Assembly: GCA_016786485.1 (NCBI GenBank)
Contig: JAEUWD010000038.1
Coordinates: 1-49,430 of the forward strand
Length of the DNA: 49,430 nt
Origin: Bacteriovoracaceae bacterium
GTDB lineage: Bacteria; Bdellovibrionota; Bacteriovoracia; Bacteriovoracales; Bacteriovoracaceae
Reading direction: 5' to 3'
Every line of letters starts with the position of its first letter. Positions within the stretch are counted from its first letter, which is position 1. Of this stretch, positions 32,950 through 42,283 are shown piece by piece. The position numbers and the translations under genes were made by a program. Under the pieces are notes generated by a model that saw nothing but the letters and a program-made list of their open reading frames with translations, had not been told where the DNA came from and did no database searches.

Positions 32950-34329
32950 ATGAAAAAAATAGTTCTCACGAGCGTCCTTTTATTGTCGCTTGCCACTCTT
33001 ACGATGGCAGCACAGAAAAAATCTCGCTTTGAAAAACTCGAATTGTTTAACAAAATTCTTTATCTCATCGAAAGCCAATATTATCGCGAAGTCGATACTG
33101 GCAAACTGATTGAAGGTGCAATTAAGGGTATGATGGAAACACTTGACCCACATTCGGCTTACTTGAATGCAGAATTATTTCAAAAAGTTGAAGAAGATAC
33201 CTCTGGTGAGTTTGGTGGTTTAGGAATTGAAGTCACCCATCGTGATGGAATTCTTCACGTTATTACTCCGATTGAAGATACTCCAGCTTACAAAGCAGGA
33301 GTAAAAGCAAAAGATAAAATTGTGGAAATTAATCACGAGTCAACTGTTGGTATGACTTTGGAAGACGCCGTAAAAAAAATGCAAGGCCCCGAAGGCAGCA
33401 AGGTGCATATGGGCATTAAGCGTGAAGGCAAAGACGGTATTATCAACTTTGAAATTGCTCGCGCTAAAATTAAAATTAAAGCGGTGAAGGCGCAGGTGGT
33501 ACGTGATAATTTTGCTTATATTCGTCTGACGCATTTCCAAAAAGATTCAACCGAAAGTATCGTGAAAGCGCTCCAAGATATGAATAGTAAAACCAAAATC
33601 AAGGGCATCGTGCTTGACTTGCGTGCGAACCCAGGTGGCTTACTTGATCAAGCGGTGGATGTTTCTTCGATCTTCTTAAAAGATGGCATCGTAGTTTCGA
33701 CTGAAGCTCGCGACATTACCAAAAAAGATATACGTTACGTGAAGAAAATGGGCTACAAAGATTTAGAAACGCCGCTAGTCGTACTCATCAACGGTACTTC
33801 AGCTTCGGCCTCAGAAATTGTGGCGGGAGCGCTTCAAGATTATAAGCGTGCGATTATCATGGGCACGCAATCATTCGGAAAAGGTTCGGTGCAAACGGTA
33901 GCGAAAATCGATGAAGAAAATGGTGTGAAGTTAACCATTGCTCAGTACATGACTCCGACGGGTCGAAAAATTCAAGCGGTTGGAATTCGCCCAGACGTTG
34001 AATTATTTGATATCGATAGCGAGGTGGTGGAAGATTCAAAGCATGCTGCAGAATATATTCGTGAAAAAGATCTTAAAAATCACTTAACCGCCACGATTGA
34101 AACAGAAGAAGAAAAGAAAATTCGTTTAGCGCAAGAAAGTGAAGAGCGTAAATCGCGTATTGAACGGGTGCGTAAGAAAAAATTAGCTAAATCGAAAGGT
34201 AAAAAAGAAGAAAAAGAAGAGGATATTTTCAAAAAATACGAACCAGCAGATGACTTTCAGGTCATTCAGGCGATTAATTATTTGAATACTTTCAAAGTCT
34301 TTAAAGAGTTCATAAAAGGTAATGGCTAA
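32950..34329 (+). CDS. ctpA: Carboxy-terminal processing protease CtpA (S41)
   Basis: 459 residues. Signal peptide (1-20), helical segment, PDZ domain (about 85-165: GEFGGLGIEV), then the S41 protease core with VLDLRANPGGLLDQAVD, NGTSASASEI (281-290, nucleophile within the Ser cluster) and FGKGSVQT with Lys311. The C-terminal 80 residues are highly charged and Lys/Glu rich. These proteases trim periplasmic proteins, often cell wall hydrolases. An envC-ctpA pair next to ftsEX is a known arrangement in proteobacteria. Ribosome site AGGA before the ATG. Confidence 0.94.
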   Translation: MKKIVLTSVLLLSLATLTMAAQKKSRFEKLELFNKILYLIESQYYREVDTGKLIEGAIKGMMETLDPHSAYLNAELFQKVEEDTSGEFGGLGIEVTHRDGILHVITPIEDTPAYKAGVKAKDKIVEINHESTVGMTLEDAVKKMQGPEGSKVHMGIKREGKDGIINFEIARAKIKIKAVKAQVVRDNFAYIRLTHFQKDSTESIVKALQDMNSKTKIKGIVLDLRANPGGLLDQAVDVSSIFLKDGIVVSTEARDITKKDIRYVKKMGYKDLETPLVVLINGTSASASEIVAGALQDYKRAIIMGTQSFGKGSVQTVAKIDEENGVKLTIAQYMTPTGRKIQAVGIRPDVELFDIDSEVVEDSKHAAEYIREKDLKNHLTATIETEEEKKIRLAQESEERKSRIERVRKKKLAKSKGKKEEKEEDIFKKYEPADDFQVIQAINYLNTFKVFKEFIKGNG

Positions 34330-34357
34330 TCGCTTTTTTATTGTCTAGCATGTACCC

Positions 34358-35620
34358 ATGCAGGCTTTAAAAGTATCAGATTTAGTAAACCAAATTAAAA
34401 ATAATCTTGAGTCCAGCTTCCCCGCGGTTTTAGTGGAGGGGGAGATTTCCAATCTCTCATTTTCGATGGCAGGTCACTGGTATTTTAATGTTTCTGATGA
34501 AGACGCGTGTATCAGCTGTGCTCTTTTTAAAATGGATGCACTTCGAAATCCACTCATTAAAAATTTAAAAGACGGAGATAAAATTATTATTTCCGGACCT
34601 ATTACCGTTTATCAAAAACGCGGAACTTTTCAAATCTTAGTCAAAAAATTAATCACGGCGGGCAAAGGAAATCTGCAGCAGCAGTTTGAAATGTTGAAGC
34701 AAAAACTAAGTGCCGAAGGTCTCTTTGATCTTAATCGCAAAAAAAAGATTCCAAGTTTCCCGCGCAAGCTTGCGATTATCACGGCCCTTCAGGGAGCTGC
34801 CTTACAGGATTTTCTATCGGTTATGAAACGCCGGGCCTTTTCTTATGAAATCCTGGTGGTGCCAGCGGTGGTGCAGGGTCAGCAATCAGCGGCTTCGATT
34901 ATAAAAGCGATTAATTACGTCGAATCTCGTGATGATTTTGAGGTACTCATCTTCGCTCGGGGTGGGGGAAGTATTGAAGACCTGTGGTCATTTAACGATG
35001 AAAAACTGGTACGCCGTATGGCCGAGATAAAAATCCCAACTATTTCAGCGATTGGACACCAGACCGACTATACGCTTTCCGATTTTGTCTGCGATTTACG
35101 TTGTGAAACACCAACGGCCGCGGCTGAAATTTTGTCGCAACCACAGACCGAGATTCAAAATAAGTTCTATTTAATCCAAAAGAAACTGAGCTTGAACTTT
35201 CACTATTTGCGCGAGCGTTTTGTGAGCGAAACACGACGTTATCATCCCTACAATCTGCTCAAGCTTTTAGAGGCGAAAAAACAGAGTATGGCCCAAAGAT
35301 TTCATGCCATTCCTATTCGACATAAGTTCTATGAATTGACTGGGCTTTTTGCATTTATGCAGCGCTTGGATGAGTCCTATAACAGTATTGTTCAATCCAC
35401 TTCCACGCAGCTGCAGGAACGTTCGGCCCAGCTCGAGAAAATGCACAGTATTCTTCACGCCGTAAATCCGAACAATGTGCTCAATCGTGGTTATTCCTAT
35501 GTTGTGGATAATCAAAATAATGTGTTAACATCTTACCAGTCGTTTACCAAATTAGGTGAGGGCGTAAAGCTCAAAATTAAATTTCATGATGGAGAAGGTC
35601 ATGTTCAAAAAAGCCATTAA
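34358..35620 (+). CDS. xseA: Exodeoxyribonuclease VII large subunit
   Basis: 420 residues, slightly under the usual 440-450. N-terminal OB fold (about 1-100: LVEGEISNLSF, HWYFNVSDEDACISCALF) and the catalytic domain with RGGGSIEDLWSFNDE, IPTISAIGHQTDYTLSDFVCDLRCETPTAAAE. XseA with XseB degrades single-stranded DNA. No xseB is adjacent, so the small subunit must be elsewhere. The gene starts 28 bases after ctpA and overlaps the M23 lipoprotein gene by 20 bases. Confidence 0.95.
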   Translation: MQALKVSDLVNQIKNNLESSFPAVLVEGEISNLSFSMAGHWYFNVSDEDACISCALFKMDALRNPLIKNLKDGDKIIISGPITVYQKRGTFQILVKKLITAGKGNLQQQFEMLKQKLSAEGLFDLNRKKKIPSFPRKLAIITALQGAALQDFLSVMKRRAFSYEILVVPAVVQGQQSAASIIKAINYVESRDDFEVLIFARGGGSIEDLWSFNDEKLVRRMAEIKIPTISAIGHQTDYTLSDFVCDLRCETPTAAAEILSQPQTEIQNKFYLIQKKLSLNFHYLRERFVSETRRYHPYNLLKLLEAKKQSMAQRFHAIPIRHKFYELTGLFAFMQRLDESYNSIVQSTSTQLQERSAQLEKMHSILHAVNPNNVLNRGYSYVVDNQNNVLTSYQSFTKLGEGVKLKIKFHDGEGHVQKSH

Positions 35621-36479
35621 TCTTTTAGCAGTTTTATTAATATCAGTTTCGTGTGCGAATTTATCGAGCAAAACGAAATCGCCGATTAAAATCGAAGTGA
35701 AAGAAATTCAGATTCAGCCAGGCATGGTGCAGTTTCTTTCTTTCCCACTGCCAGATGATTTAGCTTCATCTGAACTTTATTGCAAAAATAAAAAATTAAC
35801 TTATTTCCAAAAAGATAACCAAGGCATTTCTTATTTACCGGAAGATTATTTTTCAGATCAAAAACCGTTTGATTGTTATTTACAAGTAGGGAAATATAAA
35901 GAGCAAATTTATAAAGTGAAAGTGGCCGATTACAAATATCAAGAAGAAGTTTTAAAAGTCGATCCGAAAAAAGTAGAGCTTTCAAAAGAAGATCAAGAAA
36001 GAGTTAATCGCGAAAATATTATGTTAAATAAAGTTTATGCGGAGTCTTCGTACCGCCCGCTTTTTGATGGACCTTTTACGACGCCACTTAAAACCAAAGT
36101 GACCAGTGAATTTGGAACGAAGCGTACTTATAATAAGAAAATGAAGGGCCAGCACTTGGGCATCGATTTTAGAGCGCCAGTAGGTCTTCCTATTCCAAAT
36201 TCGAATCGCGGCAAGGTTGTTTTCGCAGCGGACCTCTTTTATACCGGTAATACCATCATTATTGACCACGGGATGACCATTTTTACAGTTTACGCTCACC
36301 TCGATTCTATTGCGGTGAAGGAAGGTCAAATTGTAGATAAAGGTGATATTTTAGGCAAAGGTGGGATGACAGGAAGAGTAAGTGGACCGCATCTTCACTG
36401 GGGCGTTAAGATACAAGGCGAAAGGGTTTCCGGCTTCTCATTAATTGAAGCAAGTAAGAAACATTTTGCGACGAAATAA
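35601..36479 (+). CDS. M23 family metallopeptidase, lipoprotein
   Basis: 292 residues from the ATG at 35601, preceded by GGAGAAGG; an ATG at 35586 is open but would interrupt the signal. Lipoprotein signal MFKKAINLLAVLLISVSC with lipidated Cys18 (a weak lipobox, SVSC). The C-terminal LytM domain is complete: HLGIDFRAP (first His and Asp), AHL and HLHW (last His pair), so it should cut peptidoglycan cross-links. This contrasts with the inactive LytM of the EnvC-like protein in the same gene run. Its stop is followed at once by the ATG of the histidine kinase gene. Confidence 0.9.
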   Translation: MFKKAINLLAVLLISVSCANLSSKTKSPIKIEVKEIQIQPGMVQFLSFPLPDDLASSELYCKNKKLTYFQKDNQGISYLPEDYFSDQKPFDCYLQVGKYKEQIYKVKVADYKYQEEVLKVDPKKVELSKEDQERVNRENIMLNKVYAESSYRPLFDGPFTTPLKTKVTSEFGTKRTYNKKMKGQHLGIDFRAPVGLPIPNSNRGKVVFAADLFYTGNTIIIDHGMTIFTVYAHLDSIAVKEGQIVDKGDILGKGGMTGRVSGPHLHWGVKIQGERVSGFSLIEASKKHFATK

Positions 36480-38201
36480 ATGGAACACACACACAGTTTG
36501 CCCGTTAAAATTTATGTCGATGCGACGCTGAAATCCAAAGATCGTGGATTTTACGACTCCGTATTCAAAAAACTCGATAAATTCTCACCTATCAGTTTAG
36601 ATTTTGAGCATGCGAATGATTTAACTGAAGGTTATTTCATCCTGGCCCAAAAATATAACTTATCTCGTTTATCAAAACAGATAAAAGATGATTCGCAATT
36701 TTTTATCTATGAATCATATCACCCGGAATTACCACTGGCCGATCTTTATCAGGACCAAGGTATTTATAAAATTTCAGAAGAGTCTTTATCAGCACTGAAA
36801 GATTCAATTGAAAGTGCGTTGACGGCGAAAGAATCAAAACTGCTTAATGAAACTCTGACAAACTCTTTAGAGAATCTGAAAAAACTGCGCAAGAAATCAA
36901 AACGTTATCACAAATACCTGGATGAAAAACTGGATACGCTTCGAAATAAAACCACGGAAGTGGGAATTATTTCTGAGCTGAATAAATTGGAAGAGACCAG
37001 CTTGGGTTTTTTAGAAAATGAAAGTGTCCGCGAACTTTTAAAAGAATTTTCTAAAACCTACGGTATTATGAATTTTGATTTTATGACAGAAGAACGAATC
37101 CTTACTCAGGAAGAAACTCGAATTTATTTGCCAGTGATTATCAAAGGTAATCTTTTTGAATATATTGCTTTTGAGAGTATTGATGAAGATATTCAAGCTT
37201 TCGTGGCCCTGAATCTTTTAAAAATTTATTATCAATTTATTGATCGCAATGGTTTATTTCATCGTTTTGATGAAGGTGAGATTTGGGAAAAAGTCTTTAA
37301 TAATATTAAAAATCCTGTGGCGCTTTTCAGTGAAAAAGGCGATCTTATTCGTCACAATATTCAATTCATTAATCTTTCGTTAACAGCGAAAGAGTGCTTA
37401 GCGATGGTGGATGCCCAGTCGATTAATCTTCCGCTGAATACCTATAAAGTGTATCGCCGAGAAATTGTCTATAATCACATAAAAACTTACCTGTATGTTT
37501 TCTTGTCGACCGAGCAAATTTCAAATAACGAAAAAATTCTTCCCTCGAATGAAGAATTAGGAATTGTCAGTAGTTCGATCGCTCACGAATTAAATAACCC
37601 ACTAGCGGGAATTTTAGCGGCACTATCATTACTGGAACTGGAAGAAGAAATTCAAGATGACGTGCAAGAAGCTATTTCAGAAATGAAGAATGGGACTAAA
37701 CGTTGCAAGGATCTGGTCGAAACATTCTTGGGTTTTTCAAAATTAAAACCGATTCAAACTTATCATTTAACGCCACCGAAAAAATCTTCAGAGTTTGTCA
37801 GTAATGCTCTCGAGCAGGCGATGAACCTGGTACGTTTCCGTTTGATTGAAAACAATATTAAACTAACTCTTAAGCATCAATTAGAAGATGTTTTTCCGCA
37901 TCAATTAAATAGTTCGATTCTGTCTATGGTCTTCTATTTAATCTTGGGTGAATTAGTAACGGCCATCTCTCACTACCAGCTTATTTCCGATAACGTAGAT
38001 TTAACCATCAAAGGCGAAATGATTGAACGTCGAGATGGAATCGTGCTCTCGATTCCTGATAAGTACGATTATTATCAGCGCATTCGCACTTCGAAATTAA
38101 TTTCACACTTAACTGATTATTTAGGACTAAGCCTACACTTTACTGATGTCCTCACCATTAGCTCAAAAGATAAGCAGCTAAATTTTAAAGGTGATTCATA
38201 G
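36480..38201 (+). CDS. Histidine kinase-like protein with degenerate ATPase domain
   Basis: 573 residues, no membrane segments. N-terminal receiver-like or unknown region (1-110), coiled coil (about 112-175), a GAF/PAS-like region (about 180-345) and a dimerisation/phosphoacceptor domain with His369 in SSIAHELNNPLAGI. The following ATPase region (about 440-573) has no recognisable N box Asn (SMVFYLILGELVTAI) and no DxGxG; it ends PDKYDYYQRIRTSKLISHLTDYL. It may therefore accept phosphate or signal without autokinase activity. It starts directly after the M23 gene (TAAATG) and overlaps the end of the convergent exonuclease gene by 17 bases. Confidence 0.8.
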   Translation: MEHTHSLPVKIYVDATLKSKDRGFYDSVFKKLDKFSPISLDFEHANDLTEGYFILAQKYNLSRLSKQIKDDSQFFIYESYHPELPLADLYQDQGIYKISEESLSALKDSIESALTAKESKLLNETLTNSLENLKKLRKKSKRYHKYLDEKLDTLRNKTTEVGIISELNKLEETSLGFLENESVRELLKEFSKTYGIMNFDFMTEERILTQEETRIYLPVIIKGNLFEYIAFESIDEDIQAFVALNLLKIYYQFIDRNGLFHRFDEGEIWEKVFNNIKNPVALFSEKGDLIRHNIQFINLSLTAKECLAMVDAQSINLPLNTYKVYRREIVYNHIKTYLYVFLSTEQISNNEKILPSNEELGIVSSSIAHELNNPLAGILAALSLLELEEEIQDDVQEAISEMKNGTKRCKDLVETFLGFSKLKPIQTYHLTPPKKSSEFVSNALEQAMNLVRFRLIENNIKLTLKHQLEDVFPHQLNSSILSMVFYLILGELVTAISHYQLISDNVDLTIKGEMIERRDGIVLSIPDKYDYYQRIRTSKLISHLTDYLGLSLHFTDVLTISSKDKQLNFKGDS

Positions 38202-39486
38202 GAAAATTATAAGGATTGATATTCGCCATCAGGATATCGTCAATCTTAGCGTTAATCACATTTGGCATTTCACGCACGTGTTTCCGCTCAACAAAAAGAT
38301 ACTTGTCATCTTTCTGTGCAATATGCAGGAAGTTCACAAAGAGATCATTTAATTCTTTGCAGATATTGGCTTTCTTTTTTCCTTTGGCATTTTTTTCAAA
38401 ACGTATGACCTGACTCCCTAAGAAGTTAATGAACTTTTTCTTATGGCCAGGGAATTTGAAAATAAGCTGATTGTTTGTTGTTAAATTAAAAAATGAATAA
38501 ACCGTCAGCTGATTTGAAATTAAATGTGGTGCCACGATGAAATCAATATCATTAATAATATTTTTATTCGTGATCTCTGGAGCTTTATATTTCTCTTGCA
38601 GATATTGAAGAATCTCAAATTTATATTCAGGATTAAATTTATTAAAGTGATTATTAAATTGCAGTAGTGCTTCAAAAAATGGGCCAACTAATTTAATTGT
38701 GAGCATTTCCCATTTCACGGTCTTAATCATTTTTAATAAGAACGCCATGTCGTCTTTGACTTTATCCACGGGGATGGTCGACAAGAGTAATCCTTGCTCA
38801 CCTTTAAATGACATCACAAAGGGAGCATTAATTTTCTCTAAACATGCTTGGATTTTTTCGATAGGGTCTTTGTTTTTAAAATGAATTCGATCTAACTCGA
38901 ACTTGTTACGAGGGTAGTAAAGTTGATTGATTTTTCGAATGTTTTTTTCAACGAAAATATCTAAGTACTTAATGAGTAACAACGCTGTCGCGCGCGCATC
39001 TTCAATCGCTCTGTGGGCCTTCACGTGACGAATATTAAAAAGTTGGCTCATGTAATTTAAGTTGGAATTCATGATTTCAGGGATGAGATATTTCGTCATA
39101 ACGTTAGTACAAATAACTTTATTCTCGAGTTTCTTTTTCTTTAGCTTCTCTAAAATGCCATTAAGAAAGGGGATATCAAATGACGTATTGTGGGCGACTA
39201 AAATGCTATCACCGATAAAAGCTAAAATATCATCGATCACTTCTTCAATTTTCGGACTGTCTTTAATATCAGCTTGTTTAATTGAAGTTAGTTTTTGAAT
39301 AAACTCAGGAATAGGGATTTGAGGATTAATTAAATAATTTTTTTCTTCAATTACTTTTCTCTTAGCAATTGTGACTAAACCGATTTCGATAATTTGGTCA
39401 TTGGTCGGGTTACCACCAGTGGTCTCTAAATCAATCACACAAAATTTGAGGGAGTCTACGAGTTCGACAGAGTTTTGATCTTCCAT
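38185..39486 (-). CDS. DnaQ-like DEDDh exonuclease with long C-terminal extension
   Basis: 433 residues. Residues 14-178 form a 3'-5' exonuclease of the DNA polymerase III epsilon type with a complete DEDDh set: Asp19 and Glu21 (VIDLETTG), Asp104 (HNTSFDIPF), His158 and Asp163 (AHRAIEDARAT). About 250 further residues have no motif I recognise, include several charged helices, and end with KHVREMPNVINAKIDDILMANINPYN. Stand-alone proofreading or RNase T-like function is possible. A gene alone on the minus strand, upstream of punA by 49 bases in chromosome order but transcribed after it. Confidence 0.88.
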   Translation of the reverse strand: MEDQNSVELVDSLKFCVIDLETTGGNPTNDQIIEIGLVTIAKRKVIEEKNYLINPQIPIPEFIQKLTSIKQADIKDSPKIEEVIDDILAFIGDSILVAHNTSFDIPFLNGILEKLKKKKLENKVICTNVMTKYLIPEIMNSNLNYMSQLFNIRHVKAHRAIEDARATALLLIKYLDIFVEKNIRKINQLYYPRNKFELDRIHFKNKDPIEKIQACLEKINAPFVMSFKGEQGLLLSTIPVDKVKDDMAFLLKMIKTVKWEMLTIKLVGPFFEALLQFNNHFNKFNPEYKFEILQYLQEKYKAPEITNKNIINDIDFIVAPHLISNQLTVYSFFNLTTNNQLIFKFPGHKKKFINFLGSQVIRFEKNAKGKKKANICKELNDLFVNFLHIAQKDDKYLFVERKHVREMPNVINAKIDDILMANINPYNFPMNHL

Positions 39487-39535
39487 TCTGGTTTCCTTGG
39501 GACATTCGCCCCATCCATTTTTCTAATTCTACTAT

Positions 39536-40354
39536 TTAAGCGACTAAATTTTTTACCACATCTTTAAGTAGTAATGAAAACTTTTCTTTCGCCGCTATTG
39601 CAACTTTTTTAACGTCTTCATGGTTCAGATGTTCTAATGATATACCTGCGGCCAAATTTGTTACACAGGCAATTCCGGCCACTTTTAATCCTGCGTGATG
39701 AGCAGCGATAACTTCTGGAACGGTACTCATTCCAACTAAATCACCACCTATCGCTTTAAGCATTTGAATTTCTGCCGGTGTTTCATAAGAAGGGCCTAAA
39801 ACTGAACAATAAATTCCTGTTTTATAAGGAATTCCGACATTTTTGTATGACTTTTCAATGATGCTTCGGAGTTCCTTATTATAAGTATCAGTCATGTCGG
39901 GAAAACGCACACCTAAATCAGAAAGGTTTGGTCCGACTAAGGGATTACGGCCAGTGAGATTGATATGGTCTTTAATCACAACTAAATCACCAGGGCGATA
40001 GTTGGCATTAATGCCGCCTGAAGCATTGGTAAGAAGCGCATATTTGCAATTGAGCCGTGCTAAAGTTCGAACAGGAAAAACAACATTTTCAATCGGCTGA
40101 CCTTCATAAAGGTGAACGCGTCCTTGAAAACAAGCCACGTGTTTTTTATTTATCGTACCACAAACCAGATGTCCTTCATGACCCTCAACTGTCGTTTGAC
40201 TAAAATGAGGAATATCAGCGTAATCAATCACGGTTGGGTTTTCGATTTCTTTGGCAAAATCACCTAGTGCCGAACCGAGTACAACTCCCGCAAGAATTTG
40301 ATGAGGGTAGCGCTTTTGAATATACTTCGCAGCTTCGTCTAATTTTTTCATCAT
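39536..40354 (-). CDS. punA: Purine-nucleoside phosphorylase (PNP-I, trimeric type)
   Basis: 272 residues. It splits inosine, guanosine and deoxy forms with phosphate to base plus pentose-1-phosphate. Family patterns: GVVLGSALGDF, VEGHEGHLV, GRVHLYEG, TNASGGINANYRPGDLVVIKDHINLTG, GPSYETPAEI and MSTVPEVIAAHHAGLKVAGIACVTN. The start could also be one codon later. It follows the pyrimidine phosphorylase by two bases, forming one salvage operon that faces nupC. Confidence 0.94.
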   Translation of the reverse strand: MMKKLDEAAKYIQKRYPHQILAGVVLGSALGDFAKEIENPTVIDYADIPHFSQTTVEGHEGHLVCGTINKKHVACFQGRVHLYEGQPIENVVFPVRTLARLNCKYALLTNASGGINANYRPGDLVVIKDHINLTGRNPLVGPNLSDLGVRFPDMTDTYNKELRSIIEKSYKNVGIPYKTGIYCSVLGPSYETPAEIQMLKAIGGDLVGMSTVPEVIAAHHAGLKVAGIACVTNLAAGISLEHLNHEDVKKVAIAAKEKFSLLLKDVVKNLVA

Positions 40355-40356
40355 AA

Positions 40357-41679
40357 TTATTTTCCTATTTTTTCGATGATAACTTTTAGCGCTTTCACTT
40401 TCTTCGCTGAAACTTTAATAATTTCTTTGGTGAAGATTTTTTTCAAATCTTGAATTTGCGCTTTCTGATTTTCGTTATGGTAAATAGTTAAAAGTTTTTC
40501 ACCTTTTTTGACAGGGTCGCCGACTTTTTTGTGGAAATAAAAGCCTACACCAAAATCAATTTTATCAGTTTTGACTTTTCGACCACCACCAATTTCGTTT
40601 AAGTATTGGCCGATGGCCTGATTTTCAAAAGATTGTACGTAGCCACTTTTTTCTGAAAGCACGTCGGTTTTCACTTTTGCGAGTGGAAGCAAATCATAAT
40701 TTCCAATCACGCGTTCATCGCCACCTTGATTTTTAATCATCTCGCGAAACTTCTCGAGCGCTTTGCCCGATTTTAAAACGGCTTGCGCTTTCTTTATTCC
40801 TTCAGCTGGAGTTTTAGCGATGCCACCTAAATAAATCATTTGGCCCGCAAGCTCGACTGATAATAATTCCAAATCAGCAGGGCCTCGACCTTTAAGGGTT
40901 TCAATACTTTCAATAATTTCTAATGAATTTCCAACCGCAAAACCTAAAGGCTGATTCATATCAGAAATAATTGCGGTACATTTTCGATCAAATCTTTTCG
41001 CCGTAGCGATGATTGATTTTGCTAATGCACGAGCATCTTTGATTTTTTTCATGAATGCGCCATGACCGACTTTAATATCCATGACAATTCCACGCGCACC
41101 TTCCGCCAGTTTTTTACTCATGATGGAAGCCGTAATAAGTGGAATAGAATCGATGGTGGCGGTGACATCGCGAAGAGCGTAAATCAATTTATCTGCTGGA
41201 GCGATTTCTTCCGTTTGCCCGATAAGTACCAGTCCACGTTTCGTCACCATATTTTTAAATTCATCGAGAGGCATTTGGGTTTTGAAACCTTTGATGGCCT
41301 CGATTTTATCTATCGTTCCACCGGTGAAGCCAAGACTACGTCCCGCCACCATCGGAATTTTCACGCCAGCTGCCGCTGCGATCGGTGCTAAAATAAAAGA
41401 AGCTTTATCGCCAATACCGCCGGTTGAATGTTTATCCACCACGGTTGGATCGGTAAAGTTGATGGTTTTACCCGAGTAAAGCATAGAATCAGTGAGCGCC
41501 GCGAGTTCAGTTACGCTCATGCCTTGAAAGTAAACTGCCATGAGAAAAGCCGACATCTGATAATCAGGAATGGTTTTTTTCAGATACCCGTCAATAAACC
41601 ACTTAATTTCTTCAGTGCTTAAATCTTGCGCGCGCTTCTTTTTATCAATAATTTCATAGGTCGAAAAAACCTGCGTCAT
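40357..41679 (-). CDS. deoA: Thymidine / pyrimidine-nucleoside phosphorylase
   Basis: 440 residues, the length of E. coli DeoA. It cleaves thymidine (and perhaps uridine) to base and pentose-1-phosphate. The signature STGGIGDKASF, GRSLGFTGGTIDKIEAI, ALRDVTATIDSIPLI and SKKLAEGARGIVMDIKVG are all present. AAAGGA ribosome site before the ATG. First gene of the operon with punA. Strict separation from pyrimidine-nucleoside phosphorylase Pdp is not possible by eye. It suggests that DNA breakdown products are used for carbon as well as for bases, since no deoB or deoC is seen nearby to say more. Confidence 0.93.
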   Translation of the reverse strand: MTQVFSTYEIIDKKKRAQDLSTEEIKWFIDGYLKKTIPDYQMSAFLMAVYFQGMSVTELAALTDSMLYSGKTINFTDPTVVDKHSTGGIGDKASFILAPIAAAAGVKIPMVAGRSLGFTGGTIDKIEAIKGFKTQMPLDEFKNMVTKRGLVLIGQTEEIAPADKLIYALRDVTATIDSIPLITASIMSKKLAEGARGIVMDIKVGHGAFMKKIKDARALAKSIIATAKRFDRKCTAIISDMNQPLGFAVGNSLEIIESIETLKGRGPADLELLSVELAGQMIYLGGIAKTPAEGIKKAQAVLKSGKALEKFREMIKNQGGDERVIGNYDLLPLAKVKTDVLSEKSGYVQSFENQAIGQYLNEIGGGRKVKTDKIDFGVGFYFHKKVGDPVKKGEKLLTIYHNENQKAQIQDLKKIFTKEIIKVSAKKVKALKVIIEKIGK

Positions 41680-41701
41680 CTTTTTCCTTTGGTCTTAGAG
41701 A

Positions 41702-41731
41702 TTGCATTCCACAGCTGTGTCACGTTAGAAT
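41702..41731 (+). promoter_or_regulatory. Candidate promoter with palindrome, nucleoside locus
   Basis: TTGCAT (41702-41707) and TAGAAT (41726-41731), spacer 18, facing the small membrane protein gene. The spacer holds the perfect palindrome CACAGCTGTG (41710-41719). Inverted copies of GCATTCC are at 41704-41710 and 41758-41764. The palindrome also lies about 30 bases upstream of the deoA start, so it could govern both directions. Confidence 0.45.
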
Positions 41732-41788
41732 AATGGTAGGTTAAAAGGCATCAAATGGGAATGCCTGAGTTAATAGGTAGGGATAATT

Positions 41789-42199
41789 ATGATGAAATCA
41801 ATCTTTTTATGCTTCTTAATGAGTCTAATGATTTCAGGTGCTCTGGCCCAGGATTCTGGTACAAGCGAAAGTAATCTGGCCGAAGATACAAAAAGAGATT
41901 TAATTATTATTTCTGGCGCTGGACTTGGTGGCGCGATTCTCGGATTATCGACACTTTCATTCGTGAATGAACCAAGTAAACACTGGAAGAACGTTATGGT
42001 CGGTGGTGCTGTGGGTATCATCGTTGGGGTTATCGTTGTTGCTTCAATTCAAGCGGAAAGAACAGGAAGTTATCTTGAACCAACCGCGATGAAAGACTTT
42101 GACACAACGCTTCGAAATAGCTGGCACGTGGCCTCACATCAAGCGCGAGATATCACGTCACAAAATGTTCCAACCATGGGTTGGAATTTTCAATTCTAA
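41789..42199 (+). CDS. Small exported membrane protein, unknown
   Basis: 136 residues. Signal peptide ending SGALAQ, then one or two hydrophobic segments (LIIISGAGLGGAILGLSTLSF and VMVGGAVGIIVGVIVVASI) rich in Gly and small residues, and a polar C-terminal tail. The ATG three bases later is an equally good start; GGTAGGG lies just upstream. No family recognised. Location between the nucleoside phosphorylase operon and nupC hints at a role in uptake, but that is only context. Confidence 0.65.
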   Translation: MMKSIFLCFLMSLMISGALAQDSGTSESNLAEDTKRDLIIISGAGLGGAILGLSTLSFVNEPSKHWKNVMVGGAVGIIVGVIVVASIQAERTGSYLEPTAMKDFDTTLRNSWHVASHQARDITSQNVPTMGWNFQF

Positions 42200-42283
42200 A
42201 TATTCTGGCCGTAAATTTCTTGTCATCTAAACACCCAAAGTATATCTGTCTTTAGTCAATTATTTTTAAGGACGGGTGAGCTC

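Noticed and set aside
41062-41391. 109-codon plus-strand frame inside deoA
   Set aside because: Opposite strand of a strongly conserved gene, with no ribosome site or family resemblance.
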